Shown piece by piece: positions 1 to 6,205 of a DNA stretch of 7,328 nucleotides. The position numbers and the translations under genes are program-made. The stretch's first letter is position 1. Every line of letters starts with the position of its first letter. The notes under the pieces are model-generated. The model did no database searches. It had not been told where the DNA came from and worked only from the letters and a program-made list of their open reading frames with translations. Source of the stretch: Flavobacteriaceae bacterium (lineage in GTDB: Bacteria > Bacteroidota > Bacteroidia > Flavobacteriales > Weeksellaceae); contig JAITOO010000203.1 in assembly GCA_031289875.1 (NCBI GenBank), positions 1 through 7,328 of the forward strand. The letters run 5' to 3'.

Positions 1-146
1 GTGCCTGTTTGTGCACAACCTAATAAATCCGATCCTTTCAATACAATGGGAATGGCTGCTGCCTGTATGGGAGTGGGAATCGTGTAGCCTTCTTCTTTTA
101 TGGCTTTGAGAATAGGCTCAATAAGCCCGAGGGGTTGAAATGACAT
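1..146 (-). CDS. DEAD-box RNA helicase, N-terminal fragment (runs off the left edge)
   Basis: Reading the minus strand from the ATG at 146 gives 48 complete codons of an open frame that continues beyond base 1. The protein begins [16 protein letters not shown]. It shows the upstream aromatic residue (F3), the Q motif GYTIPTPIQ at residues 20-28, and AQTG at residues 45-48, which is the start of Walker motif I (AxTGxGKT). These are the opening landmarks of DEAD-box ATP-dependent RNA helicases, which unwind RNA duplexes in ribosome assembly and mRNA decay. The spacing of F3 to the Q motif (17 residues) and of the Q motif to motif I matches the family, so this ATG is very likely the true start. 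The pattern is closest to RhlE-like proteins, but the subfamily cannot be fixed from 48 residues. A good Bacteroidota promoter lies about 70 bp upstream, so the gene is transcribed divergently from ftsK. Confidence 0.9.
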   Translation of the reverse strand, partial: MSFQPLGLIEPILKAIKEEGYTIPTPIQAAAIPIVLKGSDLLGCAQTG

Positions 147-213
147 GTTTTTACAGTTAGATAACTTGGCAGATTTGTTTTTACAAACAAAATTCAAAAA
201 ATATGCTGCGCGG

Positions 214-243
214 CAAAGGTACAACAATAATTCCGAACTGCAA
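214..243 (-). promoter_or_regulatory. Bacteroidota-type promoter for the DEAD-box helicase
   Basis: On the minus strand the -7 box TACCTTTG (221 down to 214) fits the Bacteroidota consensus TAnnTTTG exactly. A TTG at 243-241 lies 19 bp upstream of it, the expected place for the -33 element. Transcription would start near base 207 and leave an untranslated leader of about 60 nt before the ATG at 146. Consensus boxes, spacing and position all agree, which makes this the best-supported regulatory site in the window. The match is by eye and no transcript data are available. Confidence 0.72.
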
Positions 244-262
244 GTTTTTCATCGCTAAGGGG

Positions 263-294
263 TGCAACCGCAGATTCAAAATCTGAATGCAACC
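263..294. repeat. Short palindrome flanked by a 7-bp direct repeat
   Basis: TGCAACC occurs at 263-269 and again at 288-294. Between the two copies is a perfect inverted repeat, CAGATT (271-276), CAA, AATCTG (280-285). The element lies about 20 bp upstream of the -33 box of the helicase promoter and next to the larger hairpin at 298-335. A dimeric regulator site is possible, but there is no known motif to attach it to, and arms of 6 bp can arise by chance in AT-rich DNA. Confidence 0.4.
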
Positions 295-297
295 TGA

Positions 298-335
298 GAA
301 TTAGAATAATTTTTTGCCAAAAATTGTTCTAATTC
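298..335 (+). repeat. Long inverted repeat able to form a 17-bp RNA hairpin
   Basis: GAATTAGAA (298-306) pairs perfectly with TTCTAATTC (327-335). Inside this, AATTTTT (308-314) pairs perfectly with AAAAATT (319-325) around the loop TGCC. The two stems are joined by a T307-G326 position that is a U-G wobble in a plus-strand RNA but an A-C mismatch in a minus-strand RNA. The uninterrupted 17-bp stem therefore forms only in plus-strand RNA. Neither side is followed by a T-tract in the direction of transcription, and no gene ends here, so it is not an ordinary intrinsic terminator. It could be a leader structure of an ftsK transcript, part of a small RNA, or a remnant of a lost element. The structure itself is certain; its function is unknown. 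Confidence 0.65.
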
Positions 336-509
336 CGCATAAGAGTATATCTCAATATATTCTCATTAATGTCCAATGTCGCCGTCGGTCTTGTTATTTT
401 TCATCAAAAAATCAACTTTTCGACAAAGCAGGCTTTTTTCTCGATGAATGGAGGTGTTTCAAATTCCGGCGGTTTACTATATTTATTATCACATTAAAAT
501 TAAAAATCG

Positions 510-517
510 TATTTTTG
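510..517 (+). promoter_or_regulatory. Possible ftsK promoter -7 box
   Basis: TATTTTTG matches the Bacteroidota -7 consensus TAnnTTTG. Transcription would start about 16 nt before the ftsK ATG at 540. No clear TTG is present 19-21 bp upstream (around 486-491 the sequence reads TTATCA), so the -33 half is poor. AT-rich DNA gives chance matches to this box. It is the only match I found on the plus strand between 241 and 539. Confidence 0.35.
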
Positions 518-539
518 TTGTTTAAAACCTGATACATTA

Positions 540-2972
540 ATGGCAAAAAAAACAGAAGAAGAAGATATTGAAAAAAAAGAAAAAAAACTCTCGTCGGCAA
601 GAACCGTTTTCGGGTTAGTGCTGCTCGTTTTCTCGATAGTTCTCTGCATTTCATTCGTTTCCTTTTATTTCTATTGGAAAGATGACCAAAGCCAACTCAC
701 CTCTTTTTTTGACCAAAACATAACGGCAGAAAACATTATCGGCAAGGCGGGGGCATATCTCGGCGACATCTTTATTTACCGAGGAATCGGGGCAATCGCT
801 TTTTTCATTCCGTTTTTTCTTTTTCTACTGTCAATCAGAGTGTTATTCGACAGAGAACTCCTCAAATTATGGAAACTCCTCTCTCACGGCATCTTTTTCA
901 TCATTTGGATACCCGTTTTTCTCGCCATGGTTTTCGGCTCAAAATGGCTCTTGTCGGGACTGATTGGCTTGGAGGTCTATGACTATCTGAAAAGCATTCT
1001 GGGAACCGTCGGCACGGCACTGATTCTGTTTTTGGTTCTTGTTTTATATTTCGTTTTGGAATTTAATTTAAATGGTGTTAAAAATCAATTACATACCTTT
1101 CAAAAAAAATTAAAATCCAACGATTGGAAAGAAGAAGATTCTCAAACGGAAGAGTCCGAACCTTTTGCCGAAGACATCAAATACGAGAAAATTGAAGACC
1201 CGCGGACGCTTAAATCCGAAACTATTATTTCTAAATTAAAAAACGGAGAAACCTACGGAAATGAAGAAGAAAACGAAATCATCTCAACCTTAGAACCGGC
1301 AAAACCCGAAGGAATTCTCCATCATAAAACAAAATCCGCAAACTTTGAAATTGATATTCCCACAGAGGAAGAAACAGTAGATGAGATTGTTATGACTGTA
1401 GAATCCCCGAAAGAAGTACCGTTGGACGAAGAAAAACTCAGCACCTCTTTGGTCGAAGAATACGGATTTTATGACCCGAAATTAGACCTTCCAAGATACC
1501 AGCACCCGACTCTTGATTTGCTGAAAAGCTATAATACAGAAGGCGTGAACATTAACAACGAAGAACTGGAAGAAAATAAAAACAAAATCGTTACTACGCT
1601 GGGCAACTACGGAATAGGTATAGCGAGCATCAAAGCGACGGTGGGACCTACCGTTACGTTGTATGAAATCGTTCCTGAAGCAGGCGTGAGAATTTCAAAA
1701 ATCAAAAACCTTGAAGACGACATCGCTCTAAGTTTGGCTGCGCTTGGTATCCGAATTATTGCTCCGATTCCGGGCAAAGGAACTATCGGCATCGAAGTGC
1801 CGAACAGCAATCCGACGGTCGTTTCAATGCGCTCAGTCATCGCTTCGCAAAAATTCCAAAAAGTCGAAATGGAACTTCCCGTCGTTTTCGGCAAGACCAT
1901 TTCCAATGAAACTTTTGTAACCGACCTGACCAAAATGCCGCACATGCTCATGGCTGGCGCAACAGGACAGGGGAAATCCGTCGGGCTGAACGCCGTTGTA
2001 ACCTCGCTCCTTTACAAAAAACACCCGAGCGAACTAAAATTCGTTTTCGTTGATCCGAAAAAGGTTGAGCTGACACTTTACAACAAAATTGAACGCCATT
2101 TTTTGGCAAAACTTCCCGACACGGAAGATGCCATCATCACCGATACGACCAAAGTGATAAACACGCTGAACTCGCTCTGCATCGAAATGGACAACCGCTA
2201 CAAACTCTTGCAGGCAGCGTACGTGCGGACAATCAAAGAATACAACTTGAAATTTAAGGAACGTAAACTGAATCCTGAAAAAGGACATCGCTATCTTCCT
2301 TATATTGTACTGATTATCGATGAATTTGCCGATTTGATTATGACCGCAGGAAAGGAAATCGAACTTCCGATTGCACGTCTGGCACAGCTGGCGCGGGCTA
2401 TCGGAATACACCTCATCATCGCTACGCAAAGACCTTCGGTCAATGTGATTACGGGCATGATTAAAGCGAATTTCCCTGCGCGCGTGGCGTTCCGCGTTAC
2501 TTCCAAAATCGACTCGCGCACCATTCTGGACGGCAACGGCGCAGACCAGCTTATCGGCAAGGGCGATATGCTCTTCACGACAGGAAACGAATTGATACGT
2601 ATGCAGTGCGCCTTTGTGGATACGCCCGAAGTGGAGCGGATTACGGAATTTATCGGCTCGCAGCAGGGTTATCCCGACGCTTATCTGCTTCCTGAATATT
2701 TCGGCGAAGACGGCAGCTCAGAGATGCGCGAGGCTTCTGACATGAAAAAGGACGAAATGTTTGACGAAGCCGCTCGGATTGTCGTTATTGCACAGCAAGG
2801 CTCTACTTCGTTGATACAGAGAAAATTATCTCTCGGATATAACCGTGCGGGAAGAATTATGGATCAATTGGAAGCCTCAGGAGTCGTGGGCGCATTTGAG
2901 GGCAGCAAAGCTCGGAAAGTTCTCATCACGGATTTGAACAGTTTGGAACAATTATTGAAAAATATCAATTAA
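540..2972 (+). CDS. ftsK: FtsK/SpoIIIE-family DNA translocase
   Basis: FtsK is a septum-anchored, ATP-driven DNA pump that clears chromosome termini from the division plane and activates XerCD recombination at dif. The 810-aa length is normal for the family. After a Lys/Glu-rich start come four membrane segments at about residues 20-46, 75-103, 113-140 and 154-175, then an acidic low-complexity linker to about 325. The alpha/beta motor follows, with Walker A GATGQGKS (473-480, catalytic K479), Walker B VLIIDE (D594, E595) and the signature QRPSVNVITG starting at Q630. The C-terminal gamma winged-helix domain (about 739-799, containing GYNRAGRIMDQLE) is the part that reads polarity sequences on the chromosome. 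The ATG at 540 is preceded by an A/T-rich stretch without Shine-Dalgarno, as is usual in Bacteroidota. All modules are intact. It is the first gene of a four-gene cluster; the next start lies 12 nt after its stop. Confidence 0.97.
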   Translation: MAKKTEEEDIEKKEKKLSSARTVFGLVLLVFSIVLCISFVSFYFYWKDDQSQLTSFFDQNITAENIIGKAGAYLGDIFIYRGIGAIAFFIPFFLFLLSIRVLFDRELLKLWKLLSHGIFFIIWIPVFLAMVFGSKWLLSGLIGLEVYDYLKSILGTVGTALILFLVLVLYFVLEFNLNGVKNQLHTFQKKLKSNDWKEEDSQTEESEPFAEDIKYEKIEDPRTLKSETIISKLKNGETYGNEEENEIISTLEPAKPEGILHHKTKSANFEIDIPTEEETVDEIVMTVESPKEVPLDEEKLSTSLVEEYGFYDPKLDLPRYQHPTLDLLKSYNTEGVNINNEELEENKNKIVTTLGNYGIGIASIKATVGPTVTLYEIVPEAGVRISKIKNLEDDIALSLAALGIRIIAPIPGKGTIGIEVPNSNPTVVSMRSVIASQKFQKVEMELPVVFGKTISNETFVTDLTKMPHMLMAGATGQGKSVGLNAVVTSLLYKKHPSELKFVFVDPKKVELTLYNKIERHFLAKLPDTEDAIITDTTKVINTLNSLCIEMDNRYKLLQAAYVRTIKEYNLKFKERKLNPEKGHRYLPYIVLIIDEFADLIMTAGKEIELPIARLAQLARAIGIHLIIATQRPSVNVITGMIKANFPARVAFRVTSKIDSRTILDGNGADQLIGKGDMLFTTGNELIRMQCAFVDTPEVERITEFIGSQQGYPDAYLLPEYFGEDGSSEMREASDMKKDEMFDEAARIVVIAQQGSTSLIQRKLSLGYNRAGRIMDQLEASGVVGAFEGSKARKVLITDLNSLEQLLKNIN

Positions 2973-2984
2973 AAACAAAGAAAA

Positions 2985-3608
2985 ATGAAAAAAATATTCA
3001 CAATAGTATCCGTTTGCATTGCCGTTTTTGCAGGTGCGCAGAAAATTGACCCCGCAGCCAAAAAAATATTGGACAATGTAAGTTCCAAACTGGAACAAAG
3101 CACCACTTTCTACATCAAATTCAGTTACTTGTATTCCGTTTCGGGTGAAAAAAGCGCATCGCAAACAGGGCATATCTATGCTGCGGGCGAAAAATATCAC
3201 TTGATTTTAGGTTCAACCACCCAGATTTTCGACGGCAATAAAGTTTACACCATTTCCGATGACGACAAGGAAATTACCGCCTCCGACAAAGCCGACGGCA
3301 AAGCCCTCTCGCCAACCTCCATTCTCAATCTCTACAAACAGGGGTTCAATATTTCTCCGGCAGGAACAAAAATTATTGACAAGAAAAAATGCACGCTTAT
3401 AAAATTAGTCCCAACCGATGCAAATAAATCGAAATCAATAATTTTAGCGATTGCAAACAACAAACTGACACAAGTTACGGAAAACTACAACGACGGCGGC
3501 AGTCTGGTCTTGACTGTCAAAGATTTTAAAGAAAATCTCATCGTAAACAAATCTTTGCTTACCTTTGACAAAGAAAAATATAACGGCTATGCCTACACAG
3601 AACTGTAA
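2985..3608 (+). CDS. lolA: LolA-family outer-membrane lipoprotein carrier
   Basis: This is a 207-aa secreted protein. Residues 1-18 form a classic signal peptide (MKK, a hydrophobic core, then AGA before Q19); C11 is not in a lipobox, so the product should be soluble in the periplasm. The mature part opens with DPAAKKILDNVSSKLEQ and continues as alternating beta strands, including GHIYAAGEKYHLIL and STTQIFDGNKVYTI, the pattern of the half-barrel fold that binds lipoprotein acyl chains. LolA ferries lipoproteins from the LolCDE complex to the outer membrane. LolB, its usual acceptor in gamma- and beta-proteobacteria, is generally not found in Bacteroidota, so the final step here is unclear. 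The ATG lies 12 nt after ftsK and the stop 3 nt before the next gene. The family call rests on fold pattern, size and context, because LolA sequences are divergent. Confidence 0.85.
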   Translation: MKKIFTIVSVCIAVFAGAQKIDPAAKKILDNVSSKLEQSTTFYIKFSYLYSVSGEKSASQTGHIYAAGEKYHLILGSTTQIFDGNKVYTISDDDKEITASDKADGKALSPTSILNLYKQGFNISPAGTKIIDKKKCTLIKLVPTDANKSKSIILAIANNKLTQVTENYNDGGSLVLTVKDFKENLIVNKSLLTFDKEKYNGYAYTEL

Positions 3609-3611
3609 AAA

Positions 3612-5075
3612 ATGCTTAAAAAGTTAGACTGGTACATAATCCGAAACTTTTTCGAACCTTTTCTATTCATATTCAGCGTATTGATGTTCATCTTTGTTGT
3701 ACAGTACGCTTTCACTCAAATGGATATGTTCATAGGAAAAGGACTGACGGCTTGGGACATCACCAAACTGCTGTTTTATTTGGGGTTAGATGTTGTCCGG
3801 CTGGTACTTCCGCTAACGATTCTCCTCTCGGCAATTATGACTTTCGGCGGTTTTGGAGAAAGATCCGAATTGGCGGCGATGAAATCCGCAGGAATTTCGT
3901 TGGTCAGAATTATGTTTCCGCTTTTCGGCTTCGTAATCGTGATGTCCGTCGGGCTGTATTATTTCTCCGACGTGGTACTTCCCGGCAATCAAAAAAGAGC
4001 GCGGAACATGCTTTACAACATTGCCCGCACGCGCCCTGCACTGAGTTTCGAGGAGGGCATTTTTTCAAAATCCGTTCCGTCGTTCAGCATCAAAATTGAC
4101 AAAAAATCGGGAGACGACGACCGAAATTGGGAGAAGGTTTTTATTCATAAAAATGCCGAAGCCTTTCAAGACCAGCAGACTATCCTCGCCGAAAAAGGAT
4201 TGATTGTTCCTTCGCCGGACAACCACTATTTGAAACTCGAACTGTACGACGGTTTCATTTATCAAGACGATGTGAACAGCAAAGATTTCAATACCCGTAA
4301 AAGACAACAGGCTACGGCGGTCAAGTTCGACACGCTTGTTCAACATTTGGATATTTCCGAACTTATCAAAACTTCTTTGGACAAAGAATCGGGCGGAGAT
4401 TCCTATCGATACAGGTCTTATGCCGAATTGACTCCCTACATCGACTCTACTCAAAAATCTAATGCTTCTTATTATAAGGACATTACCAAAAGAGAATTTT
4501 TTACCTTGGTTTCTGAACCTGAAAAATTAGATTCTCTGAATTACAACGATTACGAAGAATCTTTTCCTTACGACTGGTCGGAACAGGACGGCGACGCCAA
4601 AGTACAGTTAGTCCGCAATGCGGTTAAACAGGTCAATATGGACAAAAACAATCTGGAAGGGCGCGGACAGGAAATAAAAGCTGCAGGAAAATTTTTCTCA
4701 AAAATGGTCATCTGGCAACAGCACATTATCGCTTATTCCGTTACCTGCCTTGTGTTTTTTCTTATCGGCGCACCGTTGGGGTCAATCATCAGGAAAGGAG
4801 GCGTAGGAATGCCTGTGGTAGTGGCAATTATCATTTTTATTATCTTCTATATCATCTCACTGTATATGGAAAATCTGTCTAAAAATTTGATACTCAATAC
4901 TTATTGGGCATCTTGGCTGCCAAACATTTTACTGTTTCCATTGGGAATTTATTTCACCATTCAGTCCATGAGAGATTCCGATATTTTCAATATTGACATT
5001 TATTTAGACCCTGTTAAAAAATTTTTTGGTAGATTTGTGAAATCCAAAAACACGGAACACAGCAGATACCAATAA
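3612..5075 (+). CDS. LptF/LptG-family lipopolysaccharide export permease
   Basis: LptF and LptG form the membrane part of the LptB2FG ABC transporter, which extracts lipopolysaccharide from the inner membrane and feeds it to the Lpt bridge. The 487-aa protein starts LDWYIIRNFFEPFLFIF, typical of the family. It has membrane segments at about residues 14-36, 54-82 and 98-119, the conserved cytoplasmic loop GERSELAAMKSAGIS (82-96), a large periplasmic region (about 120-367), and three more membrane segments at about 368-392, 400-420 and 434-455. E. coli LptF and LptG are about 360 aa. The extra length lies mostly in the periplasmic region, where about residues 250-350 are acidic, rich in Asp, Ser and Tyr, and not clearly part of the beta-jellyroll. 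I cannot decide between LptF and LptG; the partner subunit and LptB are not in this window. The stop codon overlaps the next start (TAATG), suggesting coupled translation. Confidence 0.92.
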   Translation: MLKKLDWYIIRNFFEPFLFIFSVLMFIFVVQYAFTQMDMFIGKGLTAWDITKLLFYLGLDVVRLVLPLTILLSAIMTFGGFGERSELAAMKSAGISLVRIMFPLFGFVIVMSVGLYYFSDVVLPGNQKRARNMLYNIARTRPALSFEEGIFSKSVPSFSIKIDKKSGDDDRNWEKVFIHKNAEAFQDQQTILAEKGLIVPSPDNHYLKLELYDGFIYQDDVNSKDFNTRKRQQATAVKFDTLVQHLDISELIKTSLDKESGGDSYRYRSYAELTPYIDSTQKSNASYYKDITKREFFTLVSEPEKLDSLNYNDYEESFPYDWSEQDGDAKVQLVRNAVKQVNMDKNNLEGRGQEIKAAGKFFSKMVIWQQHIIAYSVTCLVFFLIGAPLGSIIRKGGVGMPVVVAIIIFIIFYIISLYMENLSKNLILNTYWASWLPNILLFPLGIYFTIQSMRDSDIFNIDIYLDPVKKFFGRFVKSKNTEHSRYQ

Positions 5076-6205
5076 TGGACACAAACATAAAAGTAAATAC
5101 CATTTCCGAAGCCTTAGACGAACTGAGGCAAGGGAAAGTCATTATCGTGGTGGACGACGAAAACCGCGAAAACGAAGGAGACTTTATAGCCGCCGCTTCC
5201 ACCATCACCCCCGAAGTCATCAATTTTATGACCCTGTACGGTCGCGGGCTTGTCTGCGCCCCGCTCACCCAAAAACACGCCGAAGAACTCGAACTCTCGC
5301 CGATGGTCGGCAAAAACACCGACCCCAAAGAAACCGCTTTCACCGTTTCCATTGACTTGCTCGGACACGGTGTAACGACCGGCATTTCTGCCTTTGACCG
5401 CGCCAAAACCATCAAAGCCTTAGTGGACGAAGACATTCAGCCGAAAGACTTTGCCCGTCCCGGACACATTTTTCCGCTGATAGCCAAAAAAGGCGGCGTG
5501 TTGAAACGCGACGGACATACCGAAGCTACCGTCGATTTGCTCCAACTGGCAGGACTTCCGCCTGCAGGCGTTCTCGTGGAAATCATGAACGAAGACGGCA
5601 CGATGGCTCGGCTTCTGCAGCTTATGGACGTAGCGGAAAAATTCAATCTGAAAATCATCACCATCGAAGATTTAATCGCCTACCGCTTAAAAAACGATTC
5701 CCTAATTGAAAAAATCGACGACAATCTGCTGAAGACACATTATGGCGATTTCCGCTTCGTAACCTATCGCGACAAAACAACAGACGGCATTCATTTTGCT
5801 CTGGTGAAAGGAGAAGTCGATAACAGCGATGCGGTCATTCCTGTGCGGGTGCGGGCAAACAACACCTATATTGACATTTTCCGAACATTGGCGCAAGGCG
5901 AAGTCGCTTCGCTGGAAAAAACGATTCAAATTATCAACGAAGAAGGAAAAGGTGCAGTGATATTCATCAATAACCCGACAGACAACGTTATGGCATACAA
6001 CCATTTGCAGGATTTTAAGGATTTCGTAGAGGGTAGAACTCCCAAACCGATTGCCAACACCGACGACCGTGATTTGGGCATCGGAGCGCAGATTATCAAA
6101 GATTTAGGAATTAAAAAGATGCGGCTGCTCACTCGCACAACGGGCAAAAATTTTCCGCTGAGCAGCGGTTACGGCATCGAAATCGTTGGGAAACAGGCGA
6201 TTTAA
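5075..6205 (+). CDS. ribB: 3,4-dihydroxy-2-butanone 4-phosphate synthase with degenerate GTP cyclohydrolase II domain (RibBA homologue)
   Basis: The N-terminal half (about 1-205) is an intact RibB domain. It converts ribulose 5-phosphate to 3,4-dihydroxy-2-butanone 4-phosphate and formate, one of the two inputs to riboflavin. It carries DDENRENEGDF (27-37), RDGHTEA (H148, T149, E150) and VEIMNEDGTMAR (E169), matching the E. coli catalytic residues. The C-terminal half (about 211-376) has the overall RibA (GTP cyclohydrolase II) pattern, but the three zinc cysteines are replaced by N263, Q274 and E276. The GTP-contact motif YxRQEGR is replaced by a stretch at 297-303 with no Arg, Gln or Glu. 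D330 and R332, which correspond to E. coli D126 and R128, remain, as does the conserved end GIGAQIIKDLGIKKMRLLT. The domain aligns without gaps, so this is substitution and not a frameshift. I infer RibB activity only; automated annotation will probably call it bifunctional ribBA. It starts within the stop codon of the upstream gene. Confidence 0.93.
   Translation: MDTNIKVNTISEALDELRQGKVIIVVDDENRENEGDFIAAASTITPEVINFMTLYGRGLVCAPLTQKHAEELELSPMVGKNTDPKETAFTVSIDLLGHGVTTGISAFDRAKTIKALVDEDIQPKDFARPGHIFPLIAKKGGVLKRDGHTEATVDLLQLAGLPPAGVLVEIMNEDGTMARLLQLMDVAEKFNLKIITIEDLIAYRLKNDSLIEKIDDNLLKTHYGDFRFVTYRDKTTDGIHFALVKGEVDNSDAVIPVRVRANNTYIDIFRTLAQGEVASLEKTIQIINEEGKGAVIFINNPTDNVMAYNHLQDFKDFVEGRTPKPIANTDDRDLGIGAQIIKDLGIKKMRLLTRTTGKNFPLSSGYGIEIVGKQAI
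6155..6168 (-). terminator. Weak candidate terminator for the HHH gene
   Basis: CCGCTG AG CAGCGG is a perfect inverted repeat inside the 3' end of ribB, realistically a 5-bp GC-rich stem with a 4-nt loop. On the minus strand it lies 34 nt beyond the HHH stop codon and is followed by AAAATTTTT. The T-run begins 4 nt after the stem, which is not ideal. The two convergent genes leave no intergenic space, so any terminator must lie inside the opposing gene, and this is the best candidate seen. Confidence 0.25.

Larger units (their letters stand above)
147..539. other. Divergent intergenic region between the helicase and ftsK
   Basis: These 393 bp contain no gene I can support. From left to right they hold the helicase leader (147 to about 207), the helicase promoter (214-243), a palindrome inside a direct repeat (263-294), a 17-bp hairpin (298-335), about 170 bp of AT-rich DNA with nothing I can recognise (336-509), and a possible ftsK promoter (510-517). 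I found no tRNA-like cloverleaf, no riboswitch I recognise and no IS end. The only long open frame here starts at a TTG inside the hairpin (314-532) and encodes a low-complexity, non-protein-like sequence. Confidence 0.6.

Noticed and set aside
450..456. GGAGGTG as a Shine-Dalgarno for a hidden small gene
   Set aside because: The only frame it could serve starts at the overlapping GTG and gives 23 residues of AT-rich filler. Shine-Dalgarno use is also weak in this phylum.
314..532. 72-codon open frame upstream of ftsK
   Set aside because: It begins with TTG inside the hairpin, has no ribosome-binding context, and its product is rich in Phe, Ile, Lys and Cys, as expected from translated AT-rich non-coding DNA.
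1607..2578. Several minus-strand open frames of 60-130 codons across ftsK
   Set aside because: They lie opposite the conserved motor domain of ftsK, overlap each other, and show no recognisable domain. They are shadows of its codon pattern.
3560..3567. TACCTTTG near the end of lolA as an internal promoter
   Set aside because: The -7 box matches, but no TTG sits at the right distance upstream and it lies within conserved coding sequence, so chance is the simpler explanation.
5014..5436. 140-codon minus-strand frame over the lptF/G-ribB junction
   Set aside because: It is Ser/Val-rich low-complexity sequence opposite the conserved RibB active-site region and looks like an antisense shadow.
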